Source of the DNA: RI-92 sp040235555
GTDB lineage: Bacteria > Pseudomonadota > Gammaproteobacteria > UBA6429 > Thiohalophilaceae
Direction: 5' to 3'
DNA length: 29,508 bases
NCBI GenBank assembly: GCA_040235555.1
Contig: JBECKZ010000151.1
Coordinates: forward strand, 1-29,508
Each line of letters begins with the position of its first letter. Position 1 is the stretch's first letter. Below the pieces are notes generated by a model. The model was not told the origin of the DNA. It ran no database searches and saw nothing but the letters and a program-made list of their open reading frames with translations. A program made the position numbers and the translations under genes. This document shows, piece after piece, positions 1 through 7,675 of this stretch.

Positions 1-672
1 AAACAACTCTACGCCACTTACCAAATTATCAAAATGTATCGCTGGCGCTGGCTTGCAATGTCGCTGGGCTTCACGATTTTGTATTACGTGATGGTGCTGG
101 TGTTCACCATCATTCGTTTCCAGGAGATTCCGAATTACGTGACCTTCGAGAATGTGTTTCATGTCTACCACATGATCCTGACCAATACCCCGTCCCTGTC
201 CGACGCCATTCCCATTCTCTCTAACGAGGCATTTTTCGAGACCGGCTTCAAGGACCCAAATTATTACGGGGTCGCCACATGGAGTTACATGCTGATTCCA
301 CCCAAAGTGCTGTTGGTCTTTTTCATGGCCATGTTGCTGACCACCTACCTGTTTCTCAAATCACAAACCAAGCGCGCGTGCATGAGTAAAACCCCGGTAG
401 CACCATCGCCGAAAGTCACGACTACGGCGAGTATCGCCACCATGCTGGTGAGTCTGACCAACGTCAGCCTGAGCTGGGTGGTATGTTGCGCAACACCCAA
501 CTGGTCCGTGGCACTGACCATGCTTGGTCTCAGTTCCTCGATCTCATGGTGGTTAAACCCATACGGGATCTACATGACCGTTATTGGCCTGCTGCTGATG
601 ATGGCCGCCGTGTTCGTACAAGCTGGCCATTTGGCCCGGCTCAACCCCGCACAGTTCCACTATGCCAGCTGA
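1..672 (+). CDS. Unidentified multi-span membrane protein, 5' end outside window
   Basis: I do not recognise this protein. The frame is open from the first base. The first ATG (34) has no Shine-Dalgarno sequence in front of it, so the gene probably starts upstream and the visible 223 codons are its C-terminal part. It has four or five hydrophobic segments: one just after MYRWRW, one around VLLVFFMAMLLTTYLF, a long double one in the middle of the second half, and a last one at MTVIGLLLMMAAVFV. Between the first two lies a polar, aromatic-rich loop of about 60 residues that may be periplasmic. It lacks the EAA loop of ABC permeases, so it is not obviously the permease of the ABC ATPase that follows 13 bases downstream. 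The close spacing still suggests a shared transcript and a transport or membrane-complex role. Confidence 0.7.
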   Translation, partial: KQLYATYQIIKMYRWRWLAMSLGFTILYYVMVLVFTIIRFQEIPNYVTFENVFHVYHMILTNTPSLSDAIPILSNEAFFETGFKDPNYYGVATWSYMLIPPKVLLVFFMAMLLTTYLFLKSQTKRACMSKTPVAPSPKVTTTASIATMLVSLTNVSLSWVVCCATPNWSVALTMLGLSSSISWWLNPYGIYMTVIGLLLMMAAVFVQAGHLARLNPAQFHYAS

Positions 673-685
673 AGGAGCAAAGACC

Positions 686-1531
686 ATGTCGGTAGCCCAA
701 ATTCAACAGTTACATAAAGAAGACAACAATAAGAAGACCTGGCCCGTAAAAGGACACATTCGCATGGAGAATGTTCGGGTCGAATTTGGTGTCGAGAAAT
801 ATGTCGCTGTTGAGGAGACCACACTTGAAATCGCCGCAGGCGAATTTGTCTGTATCCTGGGACCTTCTGGTTGTGGCAAGTCAACCTTGATGAATTGCGT
901 TGCCGGTTTCGTTAAACCCAGTCATGGCGTGGTAACGATAGATGACGAGCCAGTGTCAAAACCGGGCGCCGAATGTGGCATGGTCTTTCAACAACCCTCG
1001 CTGTTTCCCTGGAAAACTGTTAAAGACAATGTCGCCTTTGGTCCGTTGATGTCCGGTGAGGGCAAATCAGCCGCCGATAGCACCGCGCGCACGTTGCTGG
1101 CAATGGTCGGTTTGAGCGCTTACGAAAAACGTTATCCGGCCACCCTCTCTGGTGGTATGAAGCAACGGGTCGGCATTGCCCGCGCACTCGCCAATTATCC
1201 CAGTGTGTTGCTGATGGATGAACCCTTCGGCGCGCTCGATGCCCAGACCCGTTCCATAATGCAAACCAACCTGCTCAAGATATGGAAAGAATTTAAAACC
1301 ACAGTGGTATTTGTGACCCATGACATCGACGAGGCAATCTTCCTCGCCGACCGGGTACTGGTCATGAGCGCCAGTCCCGGTCGCATCGTTGCCGACATCA
1401 AGATTGCACTCGAACGACCTCGTGAACCGGAAATGTGTACCGGTGAGGAATTCATCAGAAAAAAGAAACTCTGTTTCGACCTGATTCAGGAAGAATCCTT
1501 GCGTGCCTTTGAAAACCAAAACACTTTATAA
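686..1531 (+). CDS. ABC transporter ATP-binding protein, NitT/TauT (nitrate/sulfonate/taurine) type
   Basis: This 281-residue protein is a cytoplasmic ATPase that would power an importer. Walker A (GPSGCGKST, about residues 59-67), the Q-loop (VFQQ, about 101), the signature LSGGMKQR (about 154-161), Walker B (VLLMDEP, about 174-180) and the switch histidine in VTHD (about 212) are all present. The FPWKTV and MKQRVGIARAL wording matches the SsuB/TauB/NrtD branch rather than other ABC families. I chose the ATG at 686 over one at 662 because AAGGAG sits 8 bases before it. No solute-binding protein or classical permease is in the window, so those subunits should lie upstream. The substrate cannot be told from the ATPase. 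Nitrate, sulfonates, cyanate or bicarbonate are all handled by this branch. Confidence 0.93.
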   Translation: MSVAQIQQLHKEDNNKKTWPVKGHIRMENVRVEFGVEKYVAVEETTLEIAAGEFVCILGPSGCGKSTLMNCVAGFVKPSHGVVTIDDEPVSKPGAECGMVFQQPSLFPWKTVKDNVAFGPLMSGEGKSAADSTARTLLAMVGLSAYEKRYPATLSGGMKQRVGIARALANYPSVLLMDEPFGALDAQTRSIMQTNLLKIWKEFKTTVVFVTHDIDEAIFLADRVLVMSASPGRIVADIKIALERPREPEMCTGEEFIRKKKLCFDLIQEESLRAFENQNTL

Positions 1532-1549
1532 CGGACTGGTGATTGCAAC

Positions 1550-2206
1550 ATGCCTAACTACCTTGGAAAACCGCCGATAAAGTTCCTGGTTATTGTCGCG
1601 ATTGTGGTCGCGATCGGTACCATATTGGGTATGCGTGAACTACACGCACACCGTTTCCCGGTGGCACTCCGGGGTTTCGCCGTTGACCCCAAACCGATTG
1701 GCCAGGTACAACTTGTCGACAAGACTGGGCAATCCCTGGTGGATAGTTACTTCAAAGGCAAGTGGACCTTGGTCTTCTTCGGCTACACCAATTGTCCCGA
1801 CGTGTGTCCTTCCACCCTGATGCAAATGCAGCAGCTGTATAAGAGCATCAAAAAGCAACCTGATGGCCGCCAGTACCAGTTCCTGTTTATTACGGTTGAC
1901 CCGCAGCGTGACACGTTGCCGCACCTGAAACAATATGTCGAATACTTTAATAAAGATTTCGACGCCGCAGGCGGTGGAATCAGTAACATCAGACATTTTG
2001 AAAAGGTGTTTGGCGCCTTCCACCATTATGCGAAGAAAAGTCCAGACGATAAGCATTATGCCGTTGCACACAGTGCCGAGATTTATATCGTCAGCCCGGA
2101 TAAACACTATGTTGGGAAATTCCTGCCACCATTTAATGTCAACAAGCTCACGCTCAAACTGAGCAAGTTGAATGCCTTCGTGCAGAAACAGGGAGGCAAC
2201 GCGTGA
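1550..2206 (+). CDS. Sco1/SenC/PrrC-family copper chaperone-like protein
   Basis: This 218-residue protein has one N-terminal membrane anchor (about residues 10-28) and a periplasmic thioredoxin fold. The Sco copper site is complete: Cys82 and Cys86 in CPDVCP, plus the distal His174 in AVAHSAEIYIV. The preceding FFGYTN and the internal FITVDPQRDT are also family hallmarks. Members deliver copper to CuA of cytochrome oxidase or reduce disulfides in copper sites. No cytochrome oxidase gene is nearby, so here it may serve another copper protein, probably one encoded upstream. The gene follows the ABC ATPase by 18 bases and overlaps the cytochrome c gene by 4, so it is very likely in the same transcript. 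Family assignment is firm; the client protein is unknown. Confidence 0.93.
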   Translation: MPNYLGKPPIKFLVIVAIVVAIGTILGMRELHAHRFPVALRGFAVDPKPIGQVQLVDKTGQSLVDSYFKGKWTLVFFGYTNCPDVCPSTLMQMQQLYKSIKKQPDGRQYQFLFITVDPQRDTLPHLKQYVEYFNKDFDAAGGGISNIRHFEKVFGAFHHYAKKSPDDKHYAVAHSAEIYIVSPDKHYVGKFLPPFNVNKLTLKLSKLNAFVQKQGGNA

Positions 2207-2862
2207 TCGCCGCCATGGTTAACTTCAGCGTAAACAAGGTATGTCGCACTATCACGCGCTGGTTGGGAATGACGAGCATTCTCTACATCCATCACCCGAT
2301 GCCTGGTCACGCGGACACCTTGGCGATGGACAAACCGGCCCCTTATGAATCCTGCGGCTACTGTCATGAATACGATGGCAATCCCTCCATGGGCAACTAT
2401 CCCAAAGTGGCCGGGCAAAAGAAACAGTACATCATCAAGCAATTACTCGATTACCGGAACGGTCGTCGCGATGGGCGCGGTATGATGGGCACCGCTGCTT
2501 CACTGCTCTCCGATCAGGACCTGCAGACCGTCGCTGAGTTCTTTGCAAAACAAAAACCCACGCTCGACAATAATATAGCGACGGACAAGACATTCGCGCA
2601 TGCACGCGAACTCTGGCTCCACGGTGCAAAGGACAGAATGATCGATGCCTGTGTACTCTGCCACGAATCACCCGATGAACCCAAGATTCCCCATCTGCGA
2701 GGGCAGCATGCCGAATATCTAGCGGATCAGCTGCGTGCCTTTAAACAAAAGACCCGGACAAACGACGTGGTAAAAATCATGCAGTTTTTTGCCGAACGCC
2801 TGAGCAATGAGGAAATCACCGAACTCAGCCAATTTATTGCCACAGGAGCCGGCGAACCATGA
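2203..2862 (+). CDS. Dihaem cytochrome c, c4-like
   Basis: This 219-residue exported electron carrier has two c-type haem sites, CGYCH (51-55) and CVLCH (150-154), in two similar halves, as in cytochrome c4. Plausible distal methionines are in RGMMGTA (94-95) and IMQFFAERLS (193), each followed by the LSxxD/E helix usual in this family. The N-terminus has a hydrophobic stretch consistent with a signal sequence or anchor. The start is a GTG at 2203 overlapping the sco stop, with GGGAGG six bases before it. An ATG at 2215 is an alternative. Coupling to sco suggests it carries electrons for a periplasmic copper-dependent oxidation or passes them to a terminal oxidase. The exact partner cannot be seen. 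Confidence 0.9.
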   Translation: MIAAMVNFSVNKVCRTITRWLGMTSILYIHHPMPGHADTLAMDKPAPYESCGYCHEYDGNPSMGNYPKVAGQKKQYIIKQLLDYRNGRRDGRGMMGTAASLLSDQDLQTVAEFFAKQKPTLDNNIATDKTFAHARELWLHGAKDRMIDACVLCHESPDEPKIPHLRGQHAEYLADQLRAFKQKTRTNDVVKIMQFFAERLSNEEITELSQFIATGAGEP

Positions 2863-2964
2863 ACAACTTTTACGCTATTCACATTCGCTGCCGTTTTTTT
2901 ATCGCTGATCTTGTTATTACAAGTACAGACAGGTTCACCTTTCAGCCAGGGGGTATTCACCATG
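2859..2964 (+). pseudogene. Possible broken small membrane-protein gene between the cytochrome c and GntR genes
   Basis: An ATG at 2859 overlaps the cytochrome stop (ATGA), the pattern used for translational coupling. In its own frame it gives an unremarkable 37-residue peptide ending at a TAG. Leaving that frame within the TTTT near 2868 (one T fewer) joins MNN to a strongly hydrophobic stretch, FTLFTFAAVFLSLILLLQVQ, that stays open and runs into the GntR frame. This looks like the start of a small membrane protein or a signal anchor disrupted by a one-base indel, or a sequencing error. A chance hydrophobic frame in T-rich DNA is the alternative. Confidence 0.3.
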
Positions 2965-3711
2965 GATTCTAGTCCCGCCGTCATCAGTATGTCACCGCAA
3001 CCCTTATATTTGCAGTTAAAGGAGATTCTCCGGGGCTATATCCTGGATGGTACCTATTCACCGCACACCAAGCTGCCATCGGAAAACGAACTCATCAAGC
3101 AGTACAAAGTAAGCCGGATCACGGTACGCCAGGCCCTGCGCGATTTACAAAAAGAAGGGCTGATCTTCAGCATCCAGGGCAAAGGCAGTTTTGTCACCAA
3201 ACCCAAGGCTGTGCAGGACCTGACACGCCTGCAAGGATTCGGAGAGGCGATGTCACGACATGGCCTGGAAACCTACTCCAAGGTGGTTTCCATCAAGCGT
3301 GTTCCGGCAGACAAAAATGTGGCGGCAGCACTCAAACTTGAGAAAGGCAAGGAGGTCTTCGAGTTTGTCCGTATACGTTATTTAAATCGTTCACCCGTGT
3401 CGCTGGATGTCAGTTACTTCGAACCTGTAATTGGCGAAAGACTACAAAAAGAAGATCTGGTCAGCCGGGATATTTTCGAGATCCTGGAAAACAACTTCGG
3501 CCTGGCCCTCGAATCCGCGGATTTGACCATCGAGGCAACTATTGCCGATGAGGAAAAATCCCGGCTACTCAAGATTGAAGCCAATTCACCATTGCTACGC
3601 CTGGAGCGCCTGACCTACAGCAAAGGGCATGTCCCGGTGGATTTCGAATACCTCTACTACATCGGTGATTTCTACAGATATCGCCTGCGTGTTGAACGCG
3701 AGCGACTTTAA
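2962..3711 (+). CDS. GntR-family transcriptional regulator, HutC/UTRA subfamily
   Basis: This 249-residue regulator has an N-terminal winged helix-turn-helix (about residues 14-80) with the usual LPSENELIKQYKVSRITVRQALRDL recognition region, interrupted here only by ordinary substitutions, and the wing GKGSFV. A C-terminal UTRA ligand-binding domain follows (about 95-245), including VEFVRIR-like and LLRLERLTYS strands. Such proteins usually repress an adjacent operon until a small metabolite binds. I chose the ATG at 2962 because an AGGGGG element lies 8 bases upstream; an in-frame TTG at 2911 would add a hydrophobic leader that does not suit a cytoplasmic repressor. Its position inside the block suggests it controls the flavoprotein genes that follow, or the whole operon. 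The effector cannot be predicted. Confidence 0.9.
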   Translation: MDSSPAVISMSPQPLYLQLKEILRGYILDGTYSPHTKLPSENELIKQYKVSRITVRQALRDLQKEGLIFSIQGKGSFVTKPKAVQDLTRLQGFGEAMSRHGLETYSKVVSIKRVPADKNVAAALKLEKGKEVFEFVRIRYLNRSPVSLDVSYFEPVIGERLQKEDLVSRDIFEILENNFGLALESADLTIEATIADEEKSRLLKIEANSPLLRLERLTYSKGHVPVDFEYLYYIGDFYRYRLRVERERL

Positions 3712-3729
3712 AAGCAGGAGTAATAATAC

Positions 3730-5469
3730 ATGACACAACAAGCCAAATACGCAAGCTTTGAAACCGACATTCTGGTGATCGGTGGGGGCACGGCCGGACC
3801 CATGGCAGCAATCAAAGCCAAGGAAAAAAATCCGAACCTGGATGTCGTCCTGTTTGAAAAGGCCAACGTCAAACGCAGCGGCGCGATCAGCATGGGCATG
3901 GATGGACTCAATAATGCCATCGTGCCGGGCCATGCCACGCCGGAGCAATACGTCAAGGAAATCACCATTGCCAACGACGGCATCGTGAATCAGCGAACCG
4001 TCATGGCCTATGCCCAGAACAGTTTCGACATGATCCAGAACCTGGACAACTGGGGTGTGAAGTTCGAGAAAGATGAAACCGGCGATTACAACATGAAGAA
4101 GGTCCATCACCTCGGCACTTATGTATTACCCATGCCCGAAGGCCATCATGTGAAAAAGATCCTCTATCGCCAGCTTAAACGCAAGCGCGTCAACATCATC
4201 AATCGTTACGTCTCTACCCGCCTGCTGACTGGTGCCAGTGGTGAGATCGCCGGGGTTATAGGAGTCAATTCACGCACCGGTGAAATGGTGGTGATCCGCG
4301 CCAAGGCGGTCATTCTCGCCACCGGGGCCGCCGGACGTCTGGGTCTGCCTGCCTCAGGCTATTTGTTTGGTACTTATGAGAATCCGACGAATGCCGGTGA
4401 CGGTTACAGCATGGCCTATCATGCCGGGGCTGAACTCTCCGGTATCGAGTGCTACCAGATCAATCCCCTGATCAAGGATTACAACGGCCCGGCCTGTGCC
4501 TACGTTACCGGTCCCATGGGCGGTTACACTGCTAACTCCAAGGGCGATCGCTTCATCGAATGCGACTACTGGAGTGGCCAGATGATGCTGGAGTTCTATC
4601 GTGAACTCGAAAGCGGAAATGGCCCAGTCTTTCTCAAACTGGATCACCTGGCAGAGGAAACCATTTCCGATATCGAACACATCCTGCACTCCAACGAACG
4701 TCCCAGTCGCGGCCGCTTCCATGAACGCCGCGGCAATAACTATCGCGAGCGTATGGTGGAGATGCATATCTCCGAGATCGGCCTGTGCAGCGGCCACAGT
4801 GCCTCTGGTGTCTGGGTGGATGAACACGCGCGCACCACCGTCCCCGGCTTATATGCCGCCGGCGATCTGGCCTGCGTGCCACACAATTATATGCTGGGTG
4901 CCTTTGTCTACGGCAAGCTCGCCGGTGAAGATGCCGCGGATTATTGCCTTGATAACGACCTGCCCGCCGTTGATCAACAACAGATCGATGACGAATACGC
5001 GCGGATTATGGCACCAACACAACACAGTGACGGCATCACGCCGTATCAAATGGAATACAAACTGCGGCGGATGGTAAACGATTACCTGCAACCGCCCAAA
5101 GTGACCACCAAGATGGAGATCGGCTTGCAGCGATTTGCTGAATTACGTGAGGACATGAAGTACCTCAGTGCCGCCGACCCTCATGATCTGATGCGTGCCA
5201 TGGAGGTCTACGCCATCCTGGATTGCGCCGAGATGGCGGCGCGCGCCTCTCTCTACCGTACCGAGAGTCGCTGGGGCCTGTATCACTATCGTGTGGATTA
5301 CCCCGAGACTGACAACGATAAGTGGTTTGCGCACGCACAGCTGAAAAAGGATGAGAACGGCGAGATGGTCTGTTTCAAACGCGACATTGAACCGTACATC
5401 GTGGAACTCAACGATACCGAGAAGGATGCCTATAACAAGCTCCGTATCACATCGAATCAAGGCGCCTGA
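3730..5469 (+). CDS. AprA-like / fumarate-reductase-family FAD oxidoreductase
   Basis: This 579-residue flavoprotein belongs to the succinate dehydrogenase/fumarate reductase/APS reductase alpha superfamily. The dinucleotide motif DILVIGGGTAGPMAA lies at about residues 13-27, the second FAD contact is AVILATGAAGRLGLP, and the C-terminal FAD motif is VPGLYAAGDLACV. The segment FEKANVKRSGAISMGMDGLNN resembles adenylylsulfate reductase alpha more than SdhA. A 77-residue two-cluster ferredoxin follows 16 bases later, the AprAB arrangement. It is somewhat shorter than typical AprA and its partner lacks the AprB tail, so I do not call it dissimilatory APS reductase. AGGAG lies 9 bases before the ATG. 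Its substrate is unknown. Linkage to a NitT/TauT-type ATPase and to Rnf suggests oxidation or reduction of an imported compound with ferredoxin as electron partner. Confidence 0.88.
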   Translation: MTQQAKYASFETDILVIGGGTAGPMAAIKAKEKNPNLDVVLFEKANVKRSGAISMGMDGLNNAIVPGHATPEQYVKEITIANDGIVNQRTVMAYAQNSFDMIQNLDNWGVKFEKDETGDYNMKKVHHLGTYVLPMPEGHHVKKILYRQLKRKRVNIINRYVSTRLLTGASGEIAGVIGVNSRTGEMVVIRAKAVILATGAAGRLGLPASGYLFGTYENPTNAGDGYSMAYHAGAELSGIECYQINPLIKDYNGPACAYVTGPMGGYTANSKGDRFIECDYWSGQMMLEFYRELESGNGPVFLKLDHLAEETISDIEHILHSNERPSRGRFHERRGNNYRERMVEMHISEIGLCSGHSASGVWVDEHARTTVPGLYAAGDLACVPHNYMLGAFVYGKLAGEDAADYCLDNDLPAVDQQQIDDEYARIMAPTQHSDGITPYQMEYKLRRMVNDYLQPPKVTTKMEIGLQRFAELREDMKYLSAADPHDLMRAMEVYAILDCAEMAARASLYRTESRWGLYHYRVDYPETDNDKWFAHAQLKKDENGEMVCFKRDIEPYIVELNDTEKDAYNKLRITSNQGA

Positions 5470-5485
5470 GCCGGGAGGAATCAAC

Positions 5486-5719
5486 ATGCCATTTGCCAAC
5501 TACAAAACCAGCGTACCTGTCATCGTCGATGCCGACAAGTGCATCGCCAATAAGGGTTGTCGTGTCTGCGTCGAAGTCTGCCCACTCGATGTCCTGGTCA
5601 TCGACGAGGAAAAGGGCACAGCCTACATGAAGTATGACGAGTGTTGGTATTGCACTCCGTGTGAGGCGGACTGCCCAACCAATGCAGTAACTGTCAACAT
5701 TCCATATTTGTTGCGTTAA
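5486..5719 (+). CDS. AprB-like 2[4Fe-4S] ferredoxin
   Basis: This 77-residue protein has two four-cysteine clusters: Cys19, Cys25, Cys28 and Cys32 (an expanded first spacing, CIANKGCRVCVEVCP), then Cys53, Cys56, Cys59 and Cys63 (CWYCTPCEADCP). The longer loop in the first motif and the aromatic residue in the second recall the beta subunit of APS reductase, but the roughly 70-residue C-terminal tail that wraps AprA is missing. GGGAGGA lies just upstream of the ATG at 5486. With 16 bases between the genes it is almost certainly the electron-transfer partner of the flavoprotein, receiving electrons from FAD and passing them on, possibly to FdxA or RnfB. The start is set by the ribosome binding site and by the family's usual N-terminus. 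Confidence 0.9.
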   Translation: MPFANYKTSVPVIVDADKCIANKGCRVCVEVCPLDVLVIDEEKGTAYMKYDECWYCTPCEADCPTNAVTVNIPYLLR

Positions 5720-5730
5720 CGGGGGTAAAC

Positions 5731-6687
5731 ATGAAATTGCAGTTCGACGATGTAGTGGATCTGGAAGACATCAGACAACGGCTTTCCGATCCGGAGGCCA
5801 GTGTCCGACGCATTGCCGTGATGGATCTGATTGAAACCGCAGACCTTGAAGCCATCCCATTAGTGATCATGGCCCTGCGCGACGATGACGCCGAGGTGCG
5901 CGCAGAAGCCGCACGCGTACTGGATGAGTTTGAAGGACCGGAAGTGATCAGTGCCCTGCTTGACGGCTTGCACGATGCGGACCCCAACGTACGCAAAAAC
6001 GCTGCCGATGCTCTGGCAGAAAATAAAGACCCGGCTTATGCCACACTCCTGATCGCGGCGTTACAAACCGAAAATCCGTTCGTTAAGGCTTCGGTGTTCC
6101 GCGGACTACGTGAGACCAAAGCCCCGGCCGCACAACAACCCGCCATGGTGGCCCTGGCTGACACCGATGCCCAGGTACGGCGCGAGGCCATCGGTGTCCT
6201 TGCCTATCTGCACGCCGATGACGCCTTATTCAGCCTGATGAATCTGGCCAAGACTGATCCTTCACCGGAAGTCCGGCGTGCCGCCGTGGGCGCCCTGATC
6301 TTCAGCAAGAATGACAAAGTCATGGATGCCCTGATCGAAGCCCTCCAAGATGAAAACTGGCAGGTGCGTGAAGAGGCTGTCGTTGCCATTGGAAAATTAA
6401 AACTCGTCAGTGGTCTGCAGGCACTGATCGATACCATGCAGGATGAATACTGGCAGGTGCGCCTGAAGGCGGCGAGCAGCCTGGGCAAACTAAAAGACCC
6501 CCTGGCCGTACCGGTACTGGGTGAAGCACTCGGCTATCCAGTCAGTAATTTACGCAAGGAAGCCGCCGCTGCCCTGGGTGAGATCGCACACAACTCGGCT
6601 GTGCCTTTCCTGGAAGTTGCTTTAAAGGATACCGACCCCGATGTGCGCAAGCTGGCACGCTGGGCTTTAGATCAGATTCATGCATAA
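5731..6687 (+). CDS. HEAT-repeat protein associated with the AprAB-like pair
   Basis: This 318-residue cytoplasmic protein is built almost entirely of about nine HEAT/PBS-lyase-type repeats of about 30 residues. Recurring patterns are DxxxxVRxxAAxALxE and LIxALxDENWQVREEAV. There is no signal peptide, membrane segment or catalytic motif. Repeats of this kind form a curved helical solenoid that holds partner proteins, and related ones act as lyases or scaffolds in chromophore attachment. It starts 11 bases after the ferredoxin stop, behind a GGGGG ribosome binding site. It therefore most likely assembles or scaffolds the flavoprotein-ferredoxin complex, or helps insert a cofactor. That role is inferred only from position. 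I see no frameshift or truncation. Confidence 0.88.
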   Translation: MKLQFDDVVDLEDIRQRLSDPEASVRRIAVMDLIETADLEAIPLVIMALRDDDAEVRAEAARVLDEFEGPEVISALLDGLHDADPNVRKNAADALAENKDPAYATLLIAALQTENPFVKASVFRGLRETKAPAAQQPAMVALADTDAQVRREAIGVLAYLHADDALFSLMNLAKTDPSPEVRRAAVGALIFSKNDKVMDALIEALQDENWQVREEAVVAIGKLKLVSGLQALIDTMQDEYWQVRLKAASSLGKLKDPLAVPVLGEALGYPVSNLRKEAAAALGEIAHNSAVPFLEVALKDTDPDVRKLARWALDQIHA

Positions 6688-6720
6688 CAAACAGTCACAA
6701 CTGAATAGGAGAATAAAGCA

Positions 6721-7053
6721 ATGACATACGTCGTGACCGAAGCCTGCATTCGCTGCAAGTATACAGATTGTGTCGAGGTCTGCCCCGTAGACTGTTTTCA
6801 CGAAGGTCCAAACTTTCTAGTGATCGATCCGGAAGAATGTATTGACTGCACCCTGTGTGTTCCCGAATGTCCGGTCGGTGCAATTTATGCTGAAGACGAT
6901 CTACCAGATGACATGCAGGAATATCTGGAACTCAACACCCAGCTCGCCAAAGACTGGCCGCTAATCACCGAGATGAAATCGCCTTTGCCGGAGGCAGAGG
7001 ACTGGGCCGAGCAAAAACACAAATTACAGTTTCTCGAACGCGAAGCTGGTTAA
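6721..7053 (+). CDS. fdxA: 7Fe ferredoxin, FdxA type ([3Fe-4S][4Fe-4S])
   Basis: This 110-residue soluble ferredoxin resembles Azotobacter ferredoxin I closely. The N-terminal motif CIRCKYTDCVEVCPVDC gives Cys9, 12, 17, 21 and 25, and the second motif CIDCTLCVPECP gives Cys40, 43, 46 and 50. The usual YEGPNFLVI-like strand between them (HEGPNFLVIDPEEC) is present, and so is the acidic C-terminal extension of about 55 residues found in this family. AGGAG lies 9 bases before the ATG. It stands 33 bases after the HEAT gene and 36 before rnfA. It is a good candidate for the soluble electron carrier joining the flavoprotein pair to the Rnf complex. Confidence 0.95.
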   Translation: MTYVVTEACIRCKYTDCVEVCPVDCFHEGPNFLVIDPEECIDCTLCVPECPVGAIYAEDDLPDDMQEYLELNTQLAKDWPLITEMKSPLPEAEDWAEQKHKLQFLEREAG

Positions 7054-7089
7054 ATTGTTTATTCCAACTCGTCATAACAAGTGCCGCCG

Positions 7090-7665
7090 ATGAAATCGTA
7101 CCTGTTACTGTTAGTCAGCACAGTCCTGGTCAATAACTTTGTGCTGGTCAAGTTCCTAGGCCTGTGCCCGTTCATGGGTGTCTCCAAGAAACTGGAGACA
7201 GCCGTGGGTATGGGTATGGCCACCACCTTTGTCCTGACCTTGTCTGCCGTGTTCAGTCATCTCATCGAGACCTGGATCCTGGTCCCGTTGGATATCCAGT
7301 TCCTGCGTACGATCAGTTTTATCCTGGTGATTGCCGTGGTGGTCCAGTTCACCGAGATGTTTATCCGCAAAAGCAGTCCGTTGTTATACAACGTCCTGGG
7401 GATCTTCCTGCCGCTGATCACCACCAACTGCGCTGTACTCGGTGTGGCACTGTTAAGTGTGCAACAAAAACAAACCCTGGTTGAGTCCGCGCTCTACGGC
7501 TTTGGTGCCTCGCTGGGTTTTTCCCTGTCCATGATCCTGTTTGCCGCTATCCGGGAAAACATCGAGATCGCGGATGTGCCCGTGATCTTCCGCGGGCCAT
7601 CCATCGCGTTACTCACGGCAGGCCTGATGTCACTGGCCTTCATGGGCTTTACCGGTCTGGCATAA
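7090..7665 (+). CDS. rnfA: Electron transport complex subunit RnfA
   Basis: This 191-residue integral membrane protein has six predicted helices. It matches RnfA/RsxA through LVNNFVLVKFLGLCPFMGVSKKLETA near the N-terminus and VLGIFLPLITTNCAVLGVAL in the middle. RnfA and RnfE form an inverted pair that holds a [2Fe-2S] cluster between their conserved cysteines (in GLCPFMG and TTNCAV) and carries electrons across the membrane. I prefer the ATG at 7090, giving MKSYLLLL as in homologues, to a GTG at 7081. Neither has a strong ribosome binding site. It is the first of the six rnf genes and lies directly downstream of fdxA. Confidence 0.96.
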   Translation: MKSYLLLLVSTVLVNNFVLVKFLGLCPFMGVSKKLETAVGMGMATTFVLTLSAVFSHLIETWILVPLDIQFLRTISFILVIAVVVQFTEMFIRKSSPLLYNVLGIFLPLITTNCAVLGVALLSVQQKQTLVESALYGFGASLGFSLSMILFAAIRENIEIADVPVIFRGPSIALLTAGLMSLAFMGFTGLA

Positions 7666-7675
7666 GGAAACTGAC

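Noticed and set aside
1067..1519. Long open frame on the minus strand inside the ABC ATPase gene, and similar antisense frames in other genes
   Set aside because: Each lies wholly within a recognised gene, lacks a ribosome binding site and has no family motif.
2911..3711. TTG at 2911 as the start of the GntR regulator
   Set aside because: It would add a hydrophobic leader to a cytoplasmic DNA-binding protein; the ATG at 2962 has a good ribosome binding site.
3730..5719. Calling the pair dissimilatory APS reductase (aprAB)
   Set aside because: The ferredoxin lacks the AprB tail, the flavoprotein is shorter than usual AprA, and no sat, qmo or dsr gene is present.
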